Source: a virus. From it: a DNA stretch of 23,248 bases. A model generated the notes under the pieces. It ran no database searches and was not told where the DNA came from. It saw only the letters and a program-made list of their open reading frames with translations. Shown piece after piece: positions 13,677 through 21,669 of the stretch. The position numbers and the translations under genes were made by a program. Location: positions 1-23,248 of IMG/VR virus record IMGVR_UViG_3300033145_002464; one strand, written 5' to 3'. Within the stretch, counting starts at the first letter, position 1, and each line of letters begins with the position of its first letter.

Positions 13677-15124
13677 TGGCAATACCAATGAGAGGACATA
13701 TAGGGCTAAAGAAAGAGACAACCTGGGGAAGTGCGGTAACAGTAGATAAGTTTTTGCCGTTTATATCGGAAAGCATTGTACCTAATATAGAAGATGTTGT
13801 ATCTGCTGCACAAAAAGCTATAGTAGATGAAGCACCGTCTTACCAGGGCGAAAAGAAATTTGAAGGTGATATAGCGATAGAAGTACAACCTGCAAGTATA
13901 GGGCATATTTTGCGGAGTGCATTAGGTGCACCTGCTGCTGCTGTAGCCGCTGGAACTGCTGTAGTGGAATTAGAAGACTGTGAGGACGCATGGAATGAAT
14001 TAGTTGATGGTGGAGTAATATCCGGAATTGACGGTAGCGATAAGAAAAAAGATAGTGCTGCTCTTAAAATACAAGTTAGCACTGATGTAGCTGCCGATGA
14101 TATTTTAGTTAGTGAAGCAGTAAGCTCAACTGATATGACATCAGATACTCATATCAAGTTTTGGATAAAATCATCTGTAGCTTGTGATAGTGGCGATTTA
14201 GTTGTAAGAGTTACCGAGACTGCTGAAGGTGCAGTTGGAGTTGATGGTTATGAAGATATGAATGTACCTGCATTAACCGCTGGAGAATGGAAAGAATGTA
14301 CAATCGCTATAGCTGACGCTTCAGATTTAAACGCAGTTATATCTCTTGCACTAATTATGCACGTTGATAAAGGCGAATGTGTTATCCGTTTTGATGATTT
14401 AAGGCGAGTGGTTACCTCTAATGCTTCCCTTACCTATGACCACGTATTTACACCAGTACAGGCTAATTTTTCCGCTTTGTGTGCATTACCACCATATAGC
14501 TTAGAAGTCTATCGAGATGAAAGTGCTACCGATAAAGCATTCCAATATAAGGGTGCTGTGGTCAATACTCTATCACTTAGTTTTGGCACGGGCGACAAGA
14601 TCCTGAAAGCCGTAGCTGGGATAATAGCCAAAGAAGAGGCTGAACTTGCTGAAACGCAATCTGTGAGTCTGGAAACTACCAATCCATTTATTTGGAATCA
14701 GGCACAGGTCAAAATTGCAACCGTTGACCATGATTATTTAGAGGACTTTACTTTGAATCTTGATAATCAATTGGTCGGGATTTTCTCACTTAACCAGTCC
14801 AGTTATATCCGCAGACTTATAAGAAATGGAGTGAGAACATTTGGGTTTAATTTTACTACTGATTTTGTAGATAGAACTGAATATGACAAATTTAAGGCGG
14901 GAACTGAGCAGGCTTTCCAAATTGTATTTACCGGTGCCGAATGTGAAAGTGGATATAATTATAAATTGCAGATTGATATACCTAAAATGCGATATACAAC
15001 ATATCCAATTAACATGAGCGGGTCTGGAAGATTAACTGCTGGGGTTAGTGGAAAAGCAAAATATAGTGTGAGTGATGGTTATGCAGTGAAGATTACCCTA
15101 ACTAATTTAGAAACAAGCTATTAA
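13676..15124 (+). CDS. major tail tube protein with inserted jelly-roll-like domain
   Basis: This 482 aa protein begins MAIPMRGHIGLKKETTWGSA and has EKKFEGDIAIEVQPASIGHILRSA. After a break it resumes with TYDHVFTPV, KAFQYKGAVVNTLSLSFG, LEDFTLNLDNQLVGIFSLN, and a C-terminal GVSGKAKYS strand. This is the pattern of a non-contractile tail tube protein. Residues about 95-245 (nt 13958-14410) do not belong to the tube fold. They read ELEDCEDAWNELVDGG, SAALKIQV, HIKFWIKSS, GEWKECTIAIADASDL and CVIRFDDLR, like a carbohydrate-binding-type jelly roll. No sheath gene is present, so the tail is probably flexible. The ribosome binding site is AAAGGAGATGAT. Confidence 0.78.
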   Translation: MAIPMRGHIGLKKETTWGSAVTVDKFLPFISESIVPNIEDVVSAAQKAIVDEAPSYQGEKKFEGDIAIEVQPASIGHILRSALGAPAAAVAAGTAVVELEDCEDAWNELVDGGVISGIDGSDKKKDSAALKIQVSTDVAADDILVSEAVSSTDMTSDTHIKFWIKSSVACDSGDLVVRVTETAEGAVGVDGYEDMNVPALTAGEWKECTIAIADASDLNAVISLALIMHVDKGECVIRFDDLRRVVTSNASLTYDHVFTPVQANFSALCALPPYSLEVYRDESATDKAFQYKGAVVNTLSLSFGTGDKILKAVAGIIAKEEAELAETQSVSLETTNPFIWNQAQVKIATVDHDYLEDFTLNLDNQLVGIFSLNQSSYIRRLIRNGVRTFGFNFTTDFVDRTEYDKFKAGTEQAFQIVFTGAECESGYNYKLQIDIPKMRYTTYPINMSGSGRLTAGVSGKAKYSVSDGYAVKITLTNLETSY

Positions 15125-15151
15125 AATATATAAGAAAGGAGGGAATATAAA

Positions 15152-15433
15152 TTGAAGAAAATTACAATTGGCACTAAAGAATATAATATAGGCGAATTGA
15201 GTGCCTTCGAGATAGACGAAATAAATGAAAAGCTTGAAGATAAAAAATTATCTAAGATGAGACAATCGTTCAGTCTCTATTTGTGTGCTATAAAGAAATA
15301 TAATCCTGATGTGAAAATGACCTTAGAAGAATTCATGAAAGCTTTTCCACTATCGGAAATGAAAAAGAAAATTAAACAGTTGAATGAGTATACTGGCGTA
15401 AATTTTATAAAAGCGGAAGCTGGGAAGAAATAG
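15152..15433 (+). CDS. tail assembly chaperone, short form (gpG-like)
   Basis: The TTG start at 15152 follows AAAGGAGGG at 15136-15144. The 93 aa product (starting MKKITIGTKEYNIGELSAFEIDE) is small, charged and helical, and lies between the tube and tape measure genes. That is the position of lambda gpG and its analogues, which coat the tape measure protein during tail assembly. A second reading frame follows without a start of its own, reached by a predicted -1 frameshift at 15400-15406. Sequence similarity alone would not identify it; the call depends on position and the frameshift arrangement. Confidence 0.72.
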   Translation: MKKITIGTKEYNIGELSAFEIDEINEKLEDKKLSKMRQSFSLYLCAIKKYNPDVKMTLEEFMKAFPLSEMKKKIKQLNEYTGVNFIKAEAGKK

Positions 15434-15588
15434 TCGATATATTTGGAGTAGCTTATGGCTGGAGTTATAACGAGTCTATGTCTGTCCCCCTATCCGATGA
15501 ATTAAAGAAAAAGGCTATGGAGATATATAAGAGAAAAGTCTTAGTCGAAAAGGCTATACTTGCTTTTTTTAAAGTGAAGGATGTATAG
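15152..15588 (+). CDS. tail assembly chaperone, long form by -1 frameshift (gpGT-like)
   Basis: At A AAT TTT (15400-15406) the ribosome can slip back one base: Asn and Phe codons of the short form re-pair as AAA TTT. Reading then continues from 15406 as YKSGSWEEIVDIFGVAYGWS and ends ILAFFKVKDV at TAG 15586-15588. The long form is 145 aa (85 + 60). The -1 frame is open only after a TGA at 15385-15387, and its first ATG (15478) lies well inside the apparent domain. A frameshift is therefore a better explanation than a separate gene. In lambda both forms are needed in a set ratio for tail assembly. Confidence 0.72.
15400..15406 (+). promoter_or_regulatory. -1 ribosomal frameshift slippery site AAATTTT
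   Basis: The heptamer fits X XXY YYZ in the correct phase (A AAT TTT). It lies 24 bases before the zero-frame stop at 15431 and 12 bases after the last stop in the -1 frame. No strong downstream pseudoknot is obvious; only a small AGC/GCT stem follows. Confidence 0.68.
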
Positions 15589-15598
15589 CCTTTTTTTT
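15548..15598 (+). terminator. terminator-like hairpin before the tape measure gene
   Basis: GGCTATAC (15552-15559) pairs perfectly with GTATAGCC (15583-15590). The stem can extend by A-T pairs into an uninterrupted run of eight T at 15591-15598. The loop is long (23 bases), which should weaken it. The right arm contains the stop codon of the frameshifted chaperone, and the tape measure ribosome binding site follows immediately. Confidence 0.65.
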
Positions 15599-15609
15599 GA
15601 GGTGATATA

Positions 15610-18519
15610 GTGGCTTTTGGAAATACTAACAAAGAATTGAATATATTTATAAATGCTAATACTACTAATTTTATGGCTGGCATGAAACAGGTTAGTAAAG
15701 GTATGGCTGTTGCAGGGGCTGCTATAACAGGGGCTCTTGCCTATGCAGTGAAAGGCTCTATAGATTTTGAGACTAAACTCAAACGAATCGAAATACAATC
15801 GGGTGCTACTGCCAAACAGATGACAGAAATAAAAAAAGTTGCATTAAGCAAGGATATGGTTGAACTCGGAAAATCTGGCAGTGAAGTGGCTGATGTGTTC
15901 AATCGATTAGCTTCTGAAGGTTACGATGTAGTCGAAATGCGAAAAATGCTTAACCCTATCATCGAGACTGCTATAGTACTGGGTACAGAAGAAGGCGAGA
16001 CCACCAAATTAATGCTGAATCTTATGCAGCAATATAACCTCGAAGCAGATGACATGGCACATATTAACGATGTTTTAGCTGGCACGTTAGCAAATACTTC
16101 TTTTCAGGGGAACGAATTAGTTGAGACCATGAAATATGCTGGAGTTGCTGCTGGTGAGTTGGGCTGGAGTTTAGAAGGAACTATTCCAATAGTAGATGCT
16201 GTGATAAAAGTTACCGGCGAAGCTTCTATGGCTGGGACTCAATTTAGGCAAATGATTGTAAAGTTGAGAGACCCGACCAGTGAAATGACCGAAGAATTAG
16301 ACAAAGTAGGAATTTCCCTTGATGATGTTGCGGAGGCAATTAAAACACCTACAGGATTGGTAAAATTGTTAGGTGAGGCACATGAAAGAGGTGCTAATTT
16401 TGTAAAGATGTTTGGAGCAAGGGCAAGTACTGCCGCTGTTGTTATAGCAAGGGAATCTGTACCTGCAATCGAAGAATTGACCAAAAAAGTTTCAGAAACC
16501 GGCTTCGCACATGAAGCAGTTACCGGTATAATGGATACTACTGCCGGGAAGATTAAGGCTGCTAAAGCTGAATTTCAAAATCTGCGGACTGAGATAGGTG
16601 ATTTTCTATTGCCTATATTAAAGGACTCTCTCTTACCTACCATCCAAAATATATTGGTTAATATAAGAACATGGGTTGAAGAAAATAGGCCATTAGCTGA
16701 GAGCATTGTAAAATGGACGGCTGGATTGGGTATAGCACTTACAGTTTTGGGGAGTATCGGTATAATCTTGCCTGGTATAATTACTGGATTTACATTATTA
16801 GCTCCCGCTATGTTACCGTTTGCAGTAGGGGGAGCTATTGTTTTAGGCTTTAAAAAACTATCAGATTATCTAAGAGATATCAGAAAAGAAGCTTTAGAAC
16901 TTGATAAAATATCTCTCTCTGAAATAGATAAGTCGATAGAAAATTTGGCTACCGAAGCAAATAATCTGCAGTTAGCAATGAGTGAAATTAATTGGGGAAC
17001 AGAAGATGCTATCATAGCTACTATAAAACATAAAGAATACGCAGCACAATTAGTAAAAATAAATGAACAATTGTGCTGGTTATATGAAAGAAGAGAAGAA
17101 CTTACCAAAGCCGAAAAAGAGGGAATTGATGTAACCGAAGAAAAACTAAAATTAGATAAAGAAGTAGCCAAAATATTGGCAGATTTAGGAGAAAAACAAG
17201 AGGAACTAAGAAAGCAGATAGAAAAGGAAAATGAAGAGAGAGAAACAGCTAATGCCCTTACTGAAATTACAAATGAAATATACAAATTGACCCACACTGC
17301 TGTGGAAGTAGCTATCCGGGATTTGGATCTACAGAAACAAGCCTATCTCGATACAGGGATAGAAATGGAAGTTGTAAATAAATGGTATGAACTGCAAACT
17401 GAAAGTTTGGAAGAATTAAACAAAAAGCAAGAAGAGAACATAGGTATTATGGAAGAAGTGGCAAGAGTTACCAAAGTAGTAACCGATAAAATTTATGAAC
17501 TAACTCATACCCCTTACGAAGTAAAACTAAAAAATATAAAAGAAGAATATGATGGTTATATAAAAATAGTGGAAGAAGCAAAATTAAGCATAGAAAAAAA
17601 GAAAATCAAGATAGACAATATAAATATTGCAAGGGGTTTAGAAATAAAAAGTCTGGATAAATTAATAAAAAAAGAAGAAGAAGGCGTAGATCAAAAGAAT
17701 AAATTAGCAGATGCATATGAAACTATAACCGATAAAATTTATGAACTAACTCATACCCCTATGGAAACAATAATCAAAAGATTAGAGGAGGAAAGACAAG
17801 GTTATATTGATTTAGGGATATCAATTGAATTGGCTGATGAATTGTTTAGTTTACAAATTTTAAAATTGGAAGAGGTCGGAGATGCATTTATAACTTTAGA
17901 TAATACAGTAAAGCCAGTTATTACCACAATTACCGGTTATCTTGAGACTCAATTAGCGGGGGCTATAAGTGGTCTTTTAAGCCAGACTAAAGATTTTGAA
18001 TGGAGTTGGTCTAAATTTTGGGAAGGATTAAAAAATACATTAATTAATGCGGTTGCTGCTATGATAGCGAAATTGGTTGTGTTGGCAGCTTTCAAATGGT
18101 TATTCCCATTTTTAGGTTTTGATACTGGTGGCGGCGTAGGCTATAATCTTGGCGGAGAGGTGAAAGGATTTGCTTCTGGTGGCGGTGTAGATACAATACC
18201 GGCAATGTTGACCGAAGGGGAATATGTTATAGCAAAACCAATGACAGACTTTATACGAAAATTTAAGGCAATACCGCAAAATCTTACTGCTGCTATAGCT
18301 GGTGGATTCCCGACTCCTACCCCTGCTTTTGCTGGTGGTGGATTAGTGGGAAATACTAATGTTAGTAATGTTGGTAATTCTGGAGCTGGATTTGGGGAGA
18401 CAAAGATATACGTAAATATAACGGGGAATAATATATCCAATAAACTGGACATAAAAAATATTGCTGAAAAAGTTAGCAATGAAATTGCAAGGAAGATAAA
18501 ATTACTTAGGAGAGTTTAA
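15610..18519 (+). CDS. tail tape measure protein
   Basis: The 969 aa protein sets tail length and helps DNA entry. The GTG start at 15610 follows TGAGGTGAT. Residues 1-60 and the next 270 are the TP901-type core (FMAGMKQVSKGMAVAG, DFETKLKRIEIQSGATAKQM, FQGNELVETMKYAGVAAGELG, MAGTQFRQMIVKLRDPT). Residues about 365-415 are strongly hydrophobic with two likely membrane segments. Residues about 430-780 are coiled coil holding three copies of a TDKIYELTHTP-type repeat (554, 625, 707). The C-terminus is Gly-rich with DTIPAMLTEGEYVIAKP, typical of these proteins. At roughly 1.5 angstrom per residue this implies a tail of about 145 nm (rough rule only). Confidence 0.92.
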   Translation: MAFGNTNKELNIFINANTTNFMAGMKQVSKGMAVAGAAITGALAYAVKGSIDFETKLKRIEIQSGATAKQMTEIKKVALSKDMVELGKSGSEVADVFNRLASEGYDVVEMRKMLNPIIETAIVLGTEEGETTKLMLNLMQQYNLEADDMAHINDVLAGTLANTSFQGNELVETMKYAGVAAGELGWSLEGTIPIVDAVIKVTGEASMAGTQFRQMIVKLRDPTSEMTEELDKVGISLDDVAEAIKTPTGLVKLLGEAHERGANFVKMFGARASTAAVVIARESVPAIEELTKKVSETGFAHEAVTGIMDTTAGKIKAAKAEFQNLRTEIGDFLLPILKDSLLPTIQNILVNIRTWVEENRPLAESIVKWTAGLGIALTVLGSIGIILPGIITGFTLLAPAMLPFAVGGAIVLGFKKLSDYLRDIRKEALELDKISLSEIDKSIENLATEANNLQLAMSEINWGTEDAIIATIKHKEYAAQLVKINEQLCWLYERREELTKAEKEGIDVTEEKLKLDKEVAKILADLGEKQEELRKQIEKENEERETANALTEITNEIYKLTHTAVEVAIRDLDLQKQAYLDTGIEMEVVNKWYELQTESLEELNKKQEENIGIMEEVARVTKVVTDKIYELTHTPYEVKLKNIKEEYDGYIKIVEEAKLSIEKKKIKIDNINIARGLEIKSLDKLIKKEEEGVDQKNKLADAYETITDKIYELTHTPMETIIKRLEEERQGYIDLGISIELADELFSLQILKLEEVGDAFITLDNTVKPVITTITGYLETQLAGAISGLLSQTKDFEWSWSKFWEGLKNTLINAVAAMIAKLVVLAAFKWLFPFLGFDTGGGVGYNLGGEVKGFASGGGVDTIPAMLTEGEYVIAKPMTDFIRKFKAIPQNLTAAIAGGFPTPTPAFAGGGLVGNTNVSNVGNSGAGFGETKIYVNITGNNISNKLDIKNIAEKVSNEIARKIKLLRRV
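17480..17760 (+). repeat. duplicated 35-base block in the tape measure gene
   Basis: An identical 35-base stretch occurs at 17480-17514 and 17726-17760, coding for TDKIYELTHTP. The offset is 246 bases (82 residues). A diverged third copy at the protein level (TNEIYKLTHTA) starts at 17269. The exact DNA identity of two copies suggests recent duplication or strong constraint. Confidence 0.85.
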
Positions 18520-18520
18520 A

Positions 18521-21121
18521 ATGGCAATAACTATCAAAATTAATGGCGTGGACAGAACAGAGAATGTTGACGCCAATACATTTGCTATAGATGATGTATT
18601 GGAAAAAACCAATACCGCAAGTTTTACTTTTTTTTGTAATGATGTTTCCGTTGCCCCTATAGCCGGAGAAACAATTTTAATTGAAGAGGGAGATACTAAA
18701 CTTTTTGCCGGCAGAATATTATCTAAAGAAGAAAAATTCTTACCCCCGAACCTGCTAACTTATGATATAGAATGTGTAGATTATACAAGAGACCTTGATA
18801 AAAAGCTGGTGATAGGATCATACCAAAATCAATTAGCTGGAAATATTATAAAAGATATTATCGATAATTATACCTCTGGGTTCACTTATGTTAATGTTGC
18901 TGACGGCTTAACTCTAACTAAAATATCCTTCGATTATGACCAAGTATCTGACGCCATAGACGCCATTGCTGAGGCTTCTGGCTACCAATGGTATGTCGAT
19001 TATGACAAGGATATCCATTTTTTTTATAAGACTGCTTATGCGGCTTCTTTCCAACTTGATGATGACCAGGAATATTATAAGGATTTGGAGATAGATTATG
19101 ATATATCTCAACTCCGAAATAGGGTATATGTTAAATCTTCGAAATATGAAACCCTGGACTTTACAGAGCTTTTTATCGGAGATGGTACGACCGTCTCCTG
19201 GACTTGCAAATATGTACCCAATGCAATACCTTCTCCATCTGCAACTCTAAACAATGTGGCAAAAACAGTGGGCTGGGATGGAGTAGATAACCCCGATGAT
19301 TACGATTTTATGCTAAATGCCACTACTGGAGTTTTGACTCTCGGTACTTCTACCTCTACTCCCGCAGATGATGACGAGATTGTAATTACTTATGGAGCAG
19401 ATGAGACTATAATAATTAGATGGGATGATCAAGACAGTATTGACGCTGTTGCAGCTATTGAAGGTGGAGACGGAATACACGAATATTGCATTACTAATAA
19501 CAAGATTGACAATAAAAATTGGGCTATCGATGTGGCAAAAGCTGACCTGTTAGAAAATGCTGACCCAGTAATAGAAGGAACATTTTTGACAAATCAAAGC
19601 GATATTCGGAGTGGGCAAATCATAACCCTAAATTCTACTAAAAGAAACATTAACCAGGACTTCCTTGTGCAAAAAGTAGAATTACAGAAAATTACCGTTA
19701 CAATAGAATATCCCACTATAAGTTATAAACCTACTGCGACTGCTACAATAGGTTACAAACCCGCAGCCAGTGCAGAGATATCTTACCGTTCAGTTGGTGA
19801 GAGCATAATATATTACCTCTATAAGGTTACCATTGCTACAAAACTCAAAGGTCTCGAAGATTTGTTGCTAAAATTACTTTACCAAAGTAATGAAAGCCTG
19901 AAACGTGATACTGAAGCTCCCGATATCCCTGATAATCTGGCTCTTTCTACTGGCATGGGTGAAATTACGCAGGCAAGTTTAGCCTGGTTAAAGGCAACCT
20001 GGAACGCTAATACTGAAGATGATTTTTCCCATTATGAATTAAAATACAAAAAAACTGCTTATAGTGATTTTGGTTATGTAACTACGACTAATACCAGTTT
20101 TCTCTGGACAGGATTAGAACAAAATACCGAATACGAAGTTTATATTCGATCAGTGGATATATATGGTAATCGGAGTGATTGGAGTTCGCAAGAGACCCAA
20201 ACGACTGCTACTGATAGCGAAACCCCTGCACAGGTGGTGGGAGCGAGTGCTACAGCTATACTCTCTGGGATTAAAGTTGTCTGGACAGCCTCGACAGAAG
20301 ATAATTTAGCTGGCTACATTGTGGAGAGACAGGAAAGTGATGATGGTACTACCTGGACAGGAGCATGGACAGAAATAGTGAGAACAGATGCTACTATGTG
20401 GCTTGATTTGCTATTGACTTATACGAAATATTACCGATATCGGATATCTGCTTATACGCAGACAGGGACAGAAGGTTCGACTTCGACCCCGACAGCAGAT
20501 AGTATTGCACCGAATAAGGCGGGAGCAAATGATATAGTTGCTAATTGTATTACTGCTAATCAAATTGCAGCCAATACTATTACTGCCAATGAGATTGCTG
20601 CAGGAACTATTACAACTACGGAAATAGCAGCGGATACTATTTTGGCGGGCAATATAGCGGCAGGAGCAATAACAGCCGATAAAATAGATGTAACCAATTT
20701 AGCAGCAATACAAGCTACTTTAGGAACAGTTCATTCTGGGACAATTTATGGAACAAGATTTAGGGTTGGTGGCGGGACTGATGAAGATATCTATTTTGAA
20801 GATAGTGGAATAAGAATGTATGATTTCGGTGACCACCAAATAAGATATGATAAAGCAGGTTATTCTTCCTTTGTTATGAGACTTACTACGACTCACGTTA
20901 GTCTATTTACGTATGCAGATTATATAGGTATTGGAGCACAAGGTGGAGGAGGGGCACTTTTTTATTTTTATGGCACAGGACAATTACGATTACCAACTTT
21001 ATCTGCTGCTCCTACTTCAAATAATTATGATGGAGAGATAGCAGTAGGTTCATCGGGATTATTATATGTTTATGTGGGTGGTACATGGGAAAGAGTAGAA
21101 TATACAGGAGCAAGTTGGTAG
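18521..21121 (+). CDS. tail hub / tip attachment protein with fibronectin III domains and fibre tip
   Basis: An 866 aa modular protein at the tail tip. Residues 1-390 resemble a baseplate hub: an N-terminal NGVDRTENV strand region, GETILIEEG, LFAGRILSKE, DYTRDLDKKL, and the AIDAIAEASGYQWYVDYDKDIHF block. Residues 400-425 hold a short strand repeat (ISYKP, IGYKP, ISYRS). About 464-564 and 565-660 are two fibronectin III domains (YELKYKKTAYSDFGY, LEQNTEYEVYIRSVD; YIVERQESDDGTTW). Residues 675-724 are five 10-residue repeats of the TITANEIAA type, as in lambda gpJ-like proteins. The C-terminus is beta-rich with a Gly cluster (GAQGGGGALFYFYG) and YDGEIAVGSSGLLYVYVGG, likely a receptor-binding tip. 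It starts one base after the tape measure stop. Confidence 0.83.
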   Translation: MAITIKINGVDRTENVDANTFAIDDVLEKTNTASFTFFCNDVSVAPIAGETILIEEGDTKLFAGRILSKEEKFLPPNLLTYDIECVDYTRDLDKKLVIGSYQNQLAGNIIKDIIDNYTSGFTYVNVADGLTLTKISFDYDQVSDAIDAIAEASGYQWYVDYDKDIHFFYKTAYAASFQLDDDQEYYKDLEIDYDISQLRNRVYVKSSKYETLDFTELFIGDGTTVSWTCKYVPNAIPSPSATLNNVAKTVGWDGVDNPDDYDFMLNATTGVLTLGTSTSTPADDDEIVITYGADETIIIRWDDQDSIDAVAAIEGGDGIHEYCITNNKIDNKNWAIDVAKADLLENADPVIEGTFLTNQSDIRSGQIITLNSTKRNINQDFLVQKVELQKITVTIEYPTISYKPTATATIGYKPAASAEISYRSVGESIIYYLYKVTIATKLKGLEDLLLKLLYQSNESLKRDTEAPDIPDNLALSTGMGEITQASLAWLKATWNANTEDDFSHYELKYKKTAYSDFGYVTTTNTSFLWTGLEQNTEYEVYIRSVDIYGNRSDWSSQETQTTATDSETPAQVVGASATAILSGIKVVWTASTEDNLAGYIVERQESDDGTTWTGAWTEIVRTDATMWLDLLLTYTKYYRYRISAYTQTGTEGSTSTPTADSIAPNKAGANDIVANCITANQIAANTITANEIAAGTITTTEIAADTILAGNIAAGAITADKIDVTNLAAIQATLGTVHSGTIYGTRFRVGGGTDEDIYFEDSGIRMYDFGDHQIRYDKAGYSSFVMRLTTTHVSLFTYADYIGIGAQGGGGALFYFYGTGQLRLPTLSAAPTSNNYDGEIAVGSSGLLYVYVGGTWERVEYTGASW
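20543..20692 (+). repeat. five 30-base tandem repeats (TITANEIAA type)
   Basis: Five consecutive 10-residue units read NCITANQIAA, NTITANEIAA, GTITTTEIAA, DTILAGNIAA and GAITADKIDV. The DNA copies have diverged, so this is an old protein-level repeat. It probably forms a beta-solenoid or trimeric shaft joining the fibronectin domains to the tip. Confidence 0.8.
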
Positions 21122-21134
21122 AAAGGAGGATAAT

Positions 21135-21650
21135 ATGAAATTATATATAAACACAAAAAAAATAACTTTAGAAGATAACATTGAACACGAAATAGTATTA
21201 AATATTAGCGATAAAGAATTTCTGGGCTACGATATTTTGATTGAATTATCTGATGATGATCAATTTATCAAAGATACTCTAAAAATCGAATACAAAAAAG
21301 ATAAAGATGGCAATGAAACTGACGAAATAGAATATAAACAATTCATAGTCAGAGAACAAAAGACTTGGAATTCTTTCCCACTTTACGAAATTGTAGAAGG
21401 GAAAATAATTGATTTTGATTACACTCAATATGAATATTTTTCTGGAACTGATAGACGAATGGTTTTAGCGAGGAAAATTAACGAATTATACAACCCTGCA
21501 AGTGAAAAAAAGATATTACGTAAAACTTTAAAGAAAATATTAGACCATCTTAATATAGTAGATGATAATTTTAACAAGTATGATTCGAAAGTAGAAACAA
21601 TTATTAAGAAAAACCCTAAAATTTGTAATATTAAACAAAACATTATATAA
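21135..21650 (+). CDS. hypothetical protein after the tail hub gene (171 aa)
   Basis: The ribosome binding site GAAAGGAGG precedes ATG 21135. The N-terminal half looks beta-rich (MKLYINTKKITLEDNIEHE, GYDILIELSDDDQF), the middle is charged (KKDKDGNETDEIEYKQF), and the C-terminal third is helical and basic. Two Trp/Tyr-rich patches occur (KTWNSFPLYE, TQYEYFSG). There is no signal peptide. Co-location with the hub suggests a minor tail, baseplate or fibre-assembly role, but I do not recognise the family. It is clearly more AT-rich than the hub gene, so it may have been acquired separately. Confidence 0.6.
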   Translation: MKLYINTKKITLEDNIEHEIVLNISDKEFLGYDILIELSDDDQFIKDTLKIEYKKDKDGNETDEIEYKQFIVREQKTWNSFPLYEIVEGKIIDFDYTQYEYFSGTDRRMVLARKINELYNPASEKKILRKTLKKILDHLNIVDDNFNKYDSKVETIIKKNPKICNIKQNII

Positions 21651-21669
21651 TATAAAGGGGTGAAAGAAT

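Noticed and set aside
13676-15124. Tail sheath protein of a contractile tail
   Set aside because: There is no second tube gene beside it, no sheath-type sequence, and the N- and C-terminal parts fit a tube subunit.
15430-15588. Independent small gene after the chaperone
   Set aside because: Its first ATG (15478) lies inside the apparent domain and has no ribosome binding site. The -1 frameshift explains the whole frame.
16866-17297. Reverse-strand open frame of 143 codons opposite the tape measure gene
   Set aside because: It has the Ser/Phe/Leu-rich composition of an antisense shadow of Lys/Glu-rich coding sequence, and no domain or ribosome binding site.
17269-17760. Spaced repeats as a CRISPR array
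   Set aside because: The copies lie in frame inside the tape measure gene, are 71 and 82 codons apart and differ in length of the intervening sequence.
20700-21121. Variable region of a diversity-generating retroelement at the hub C-terminus
   Set aside because: No template copy, reverse transcriptase or adenine-biased mismatch pair is present in the window.
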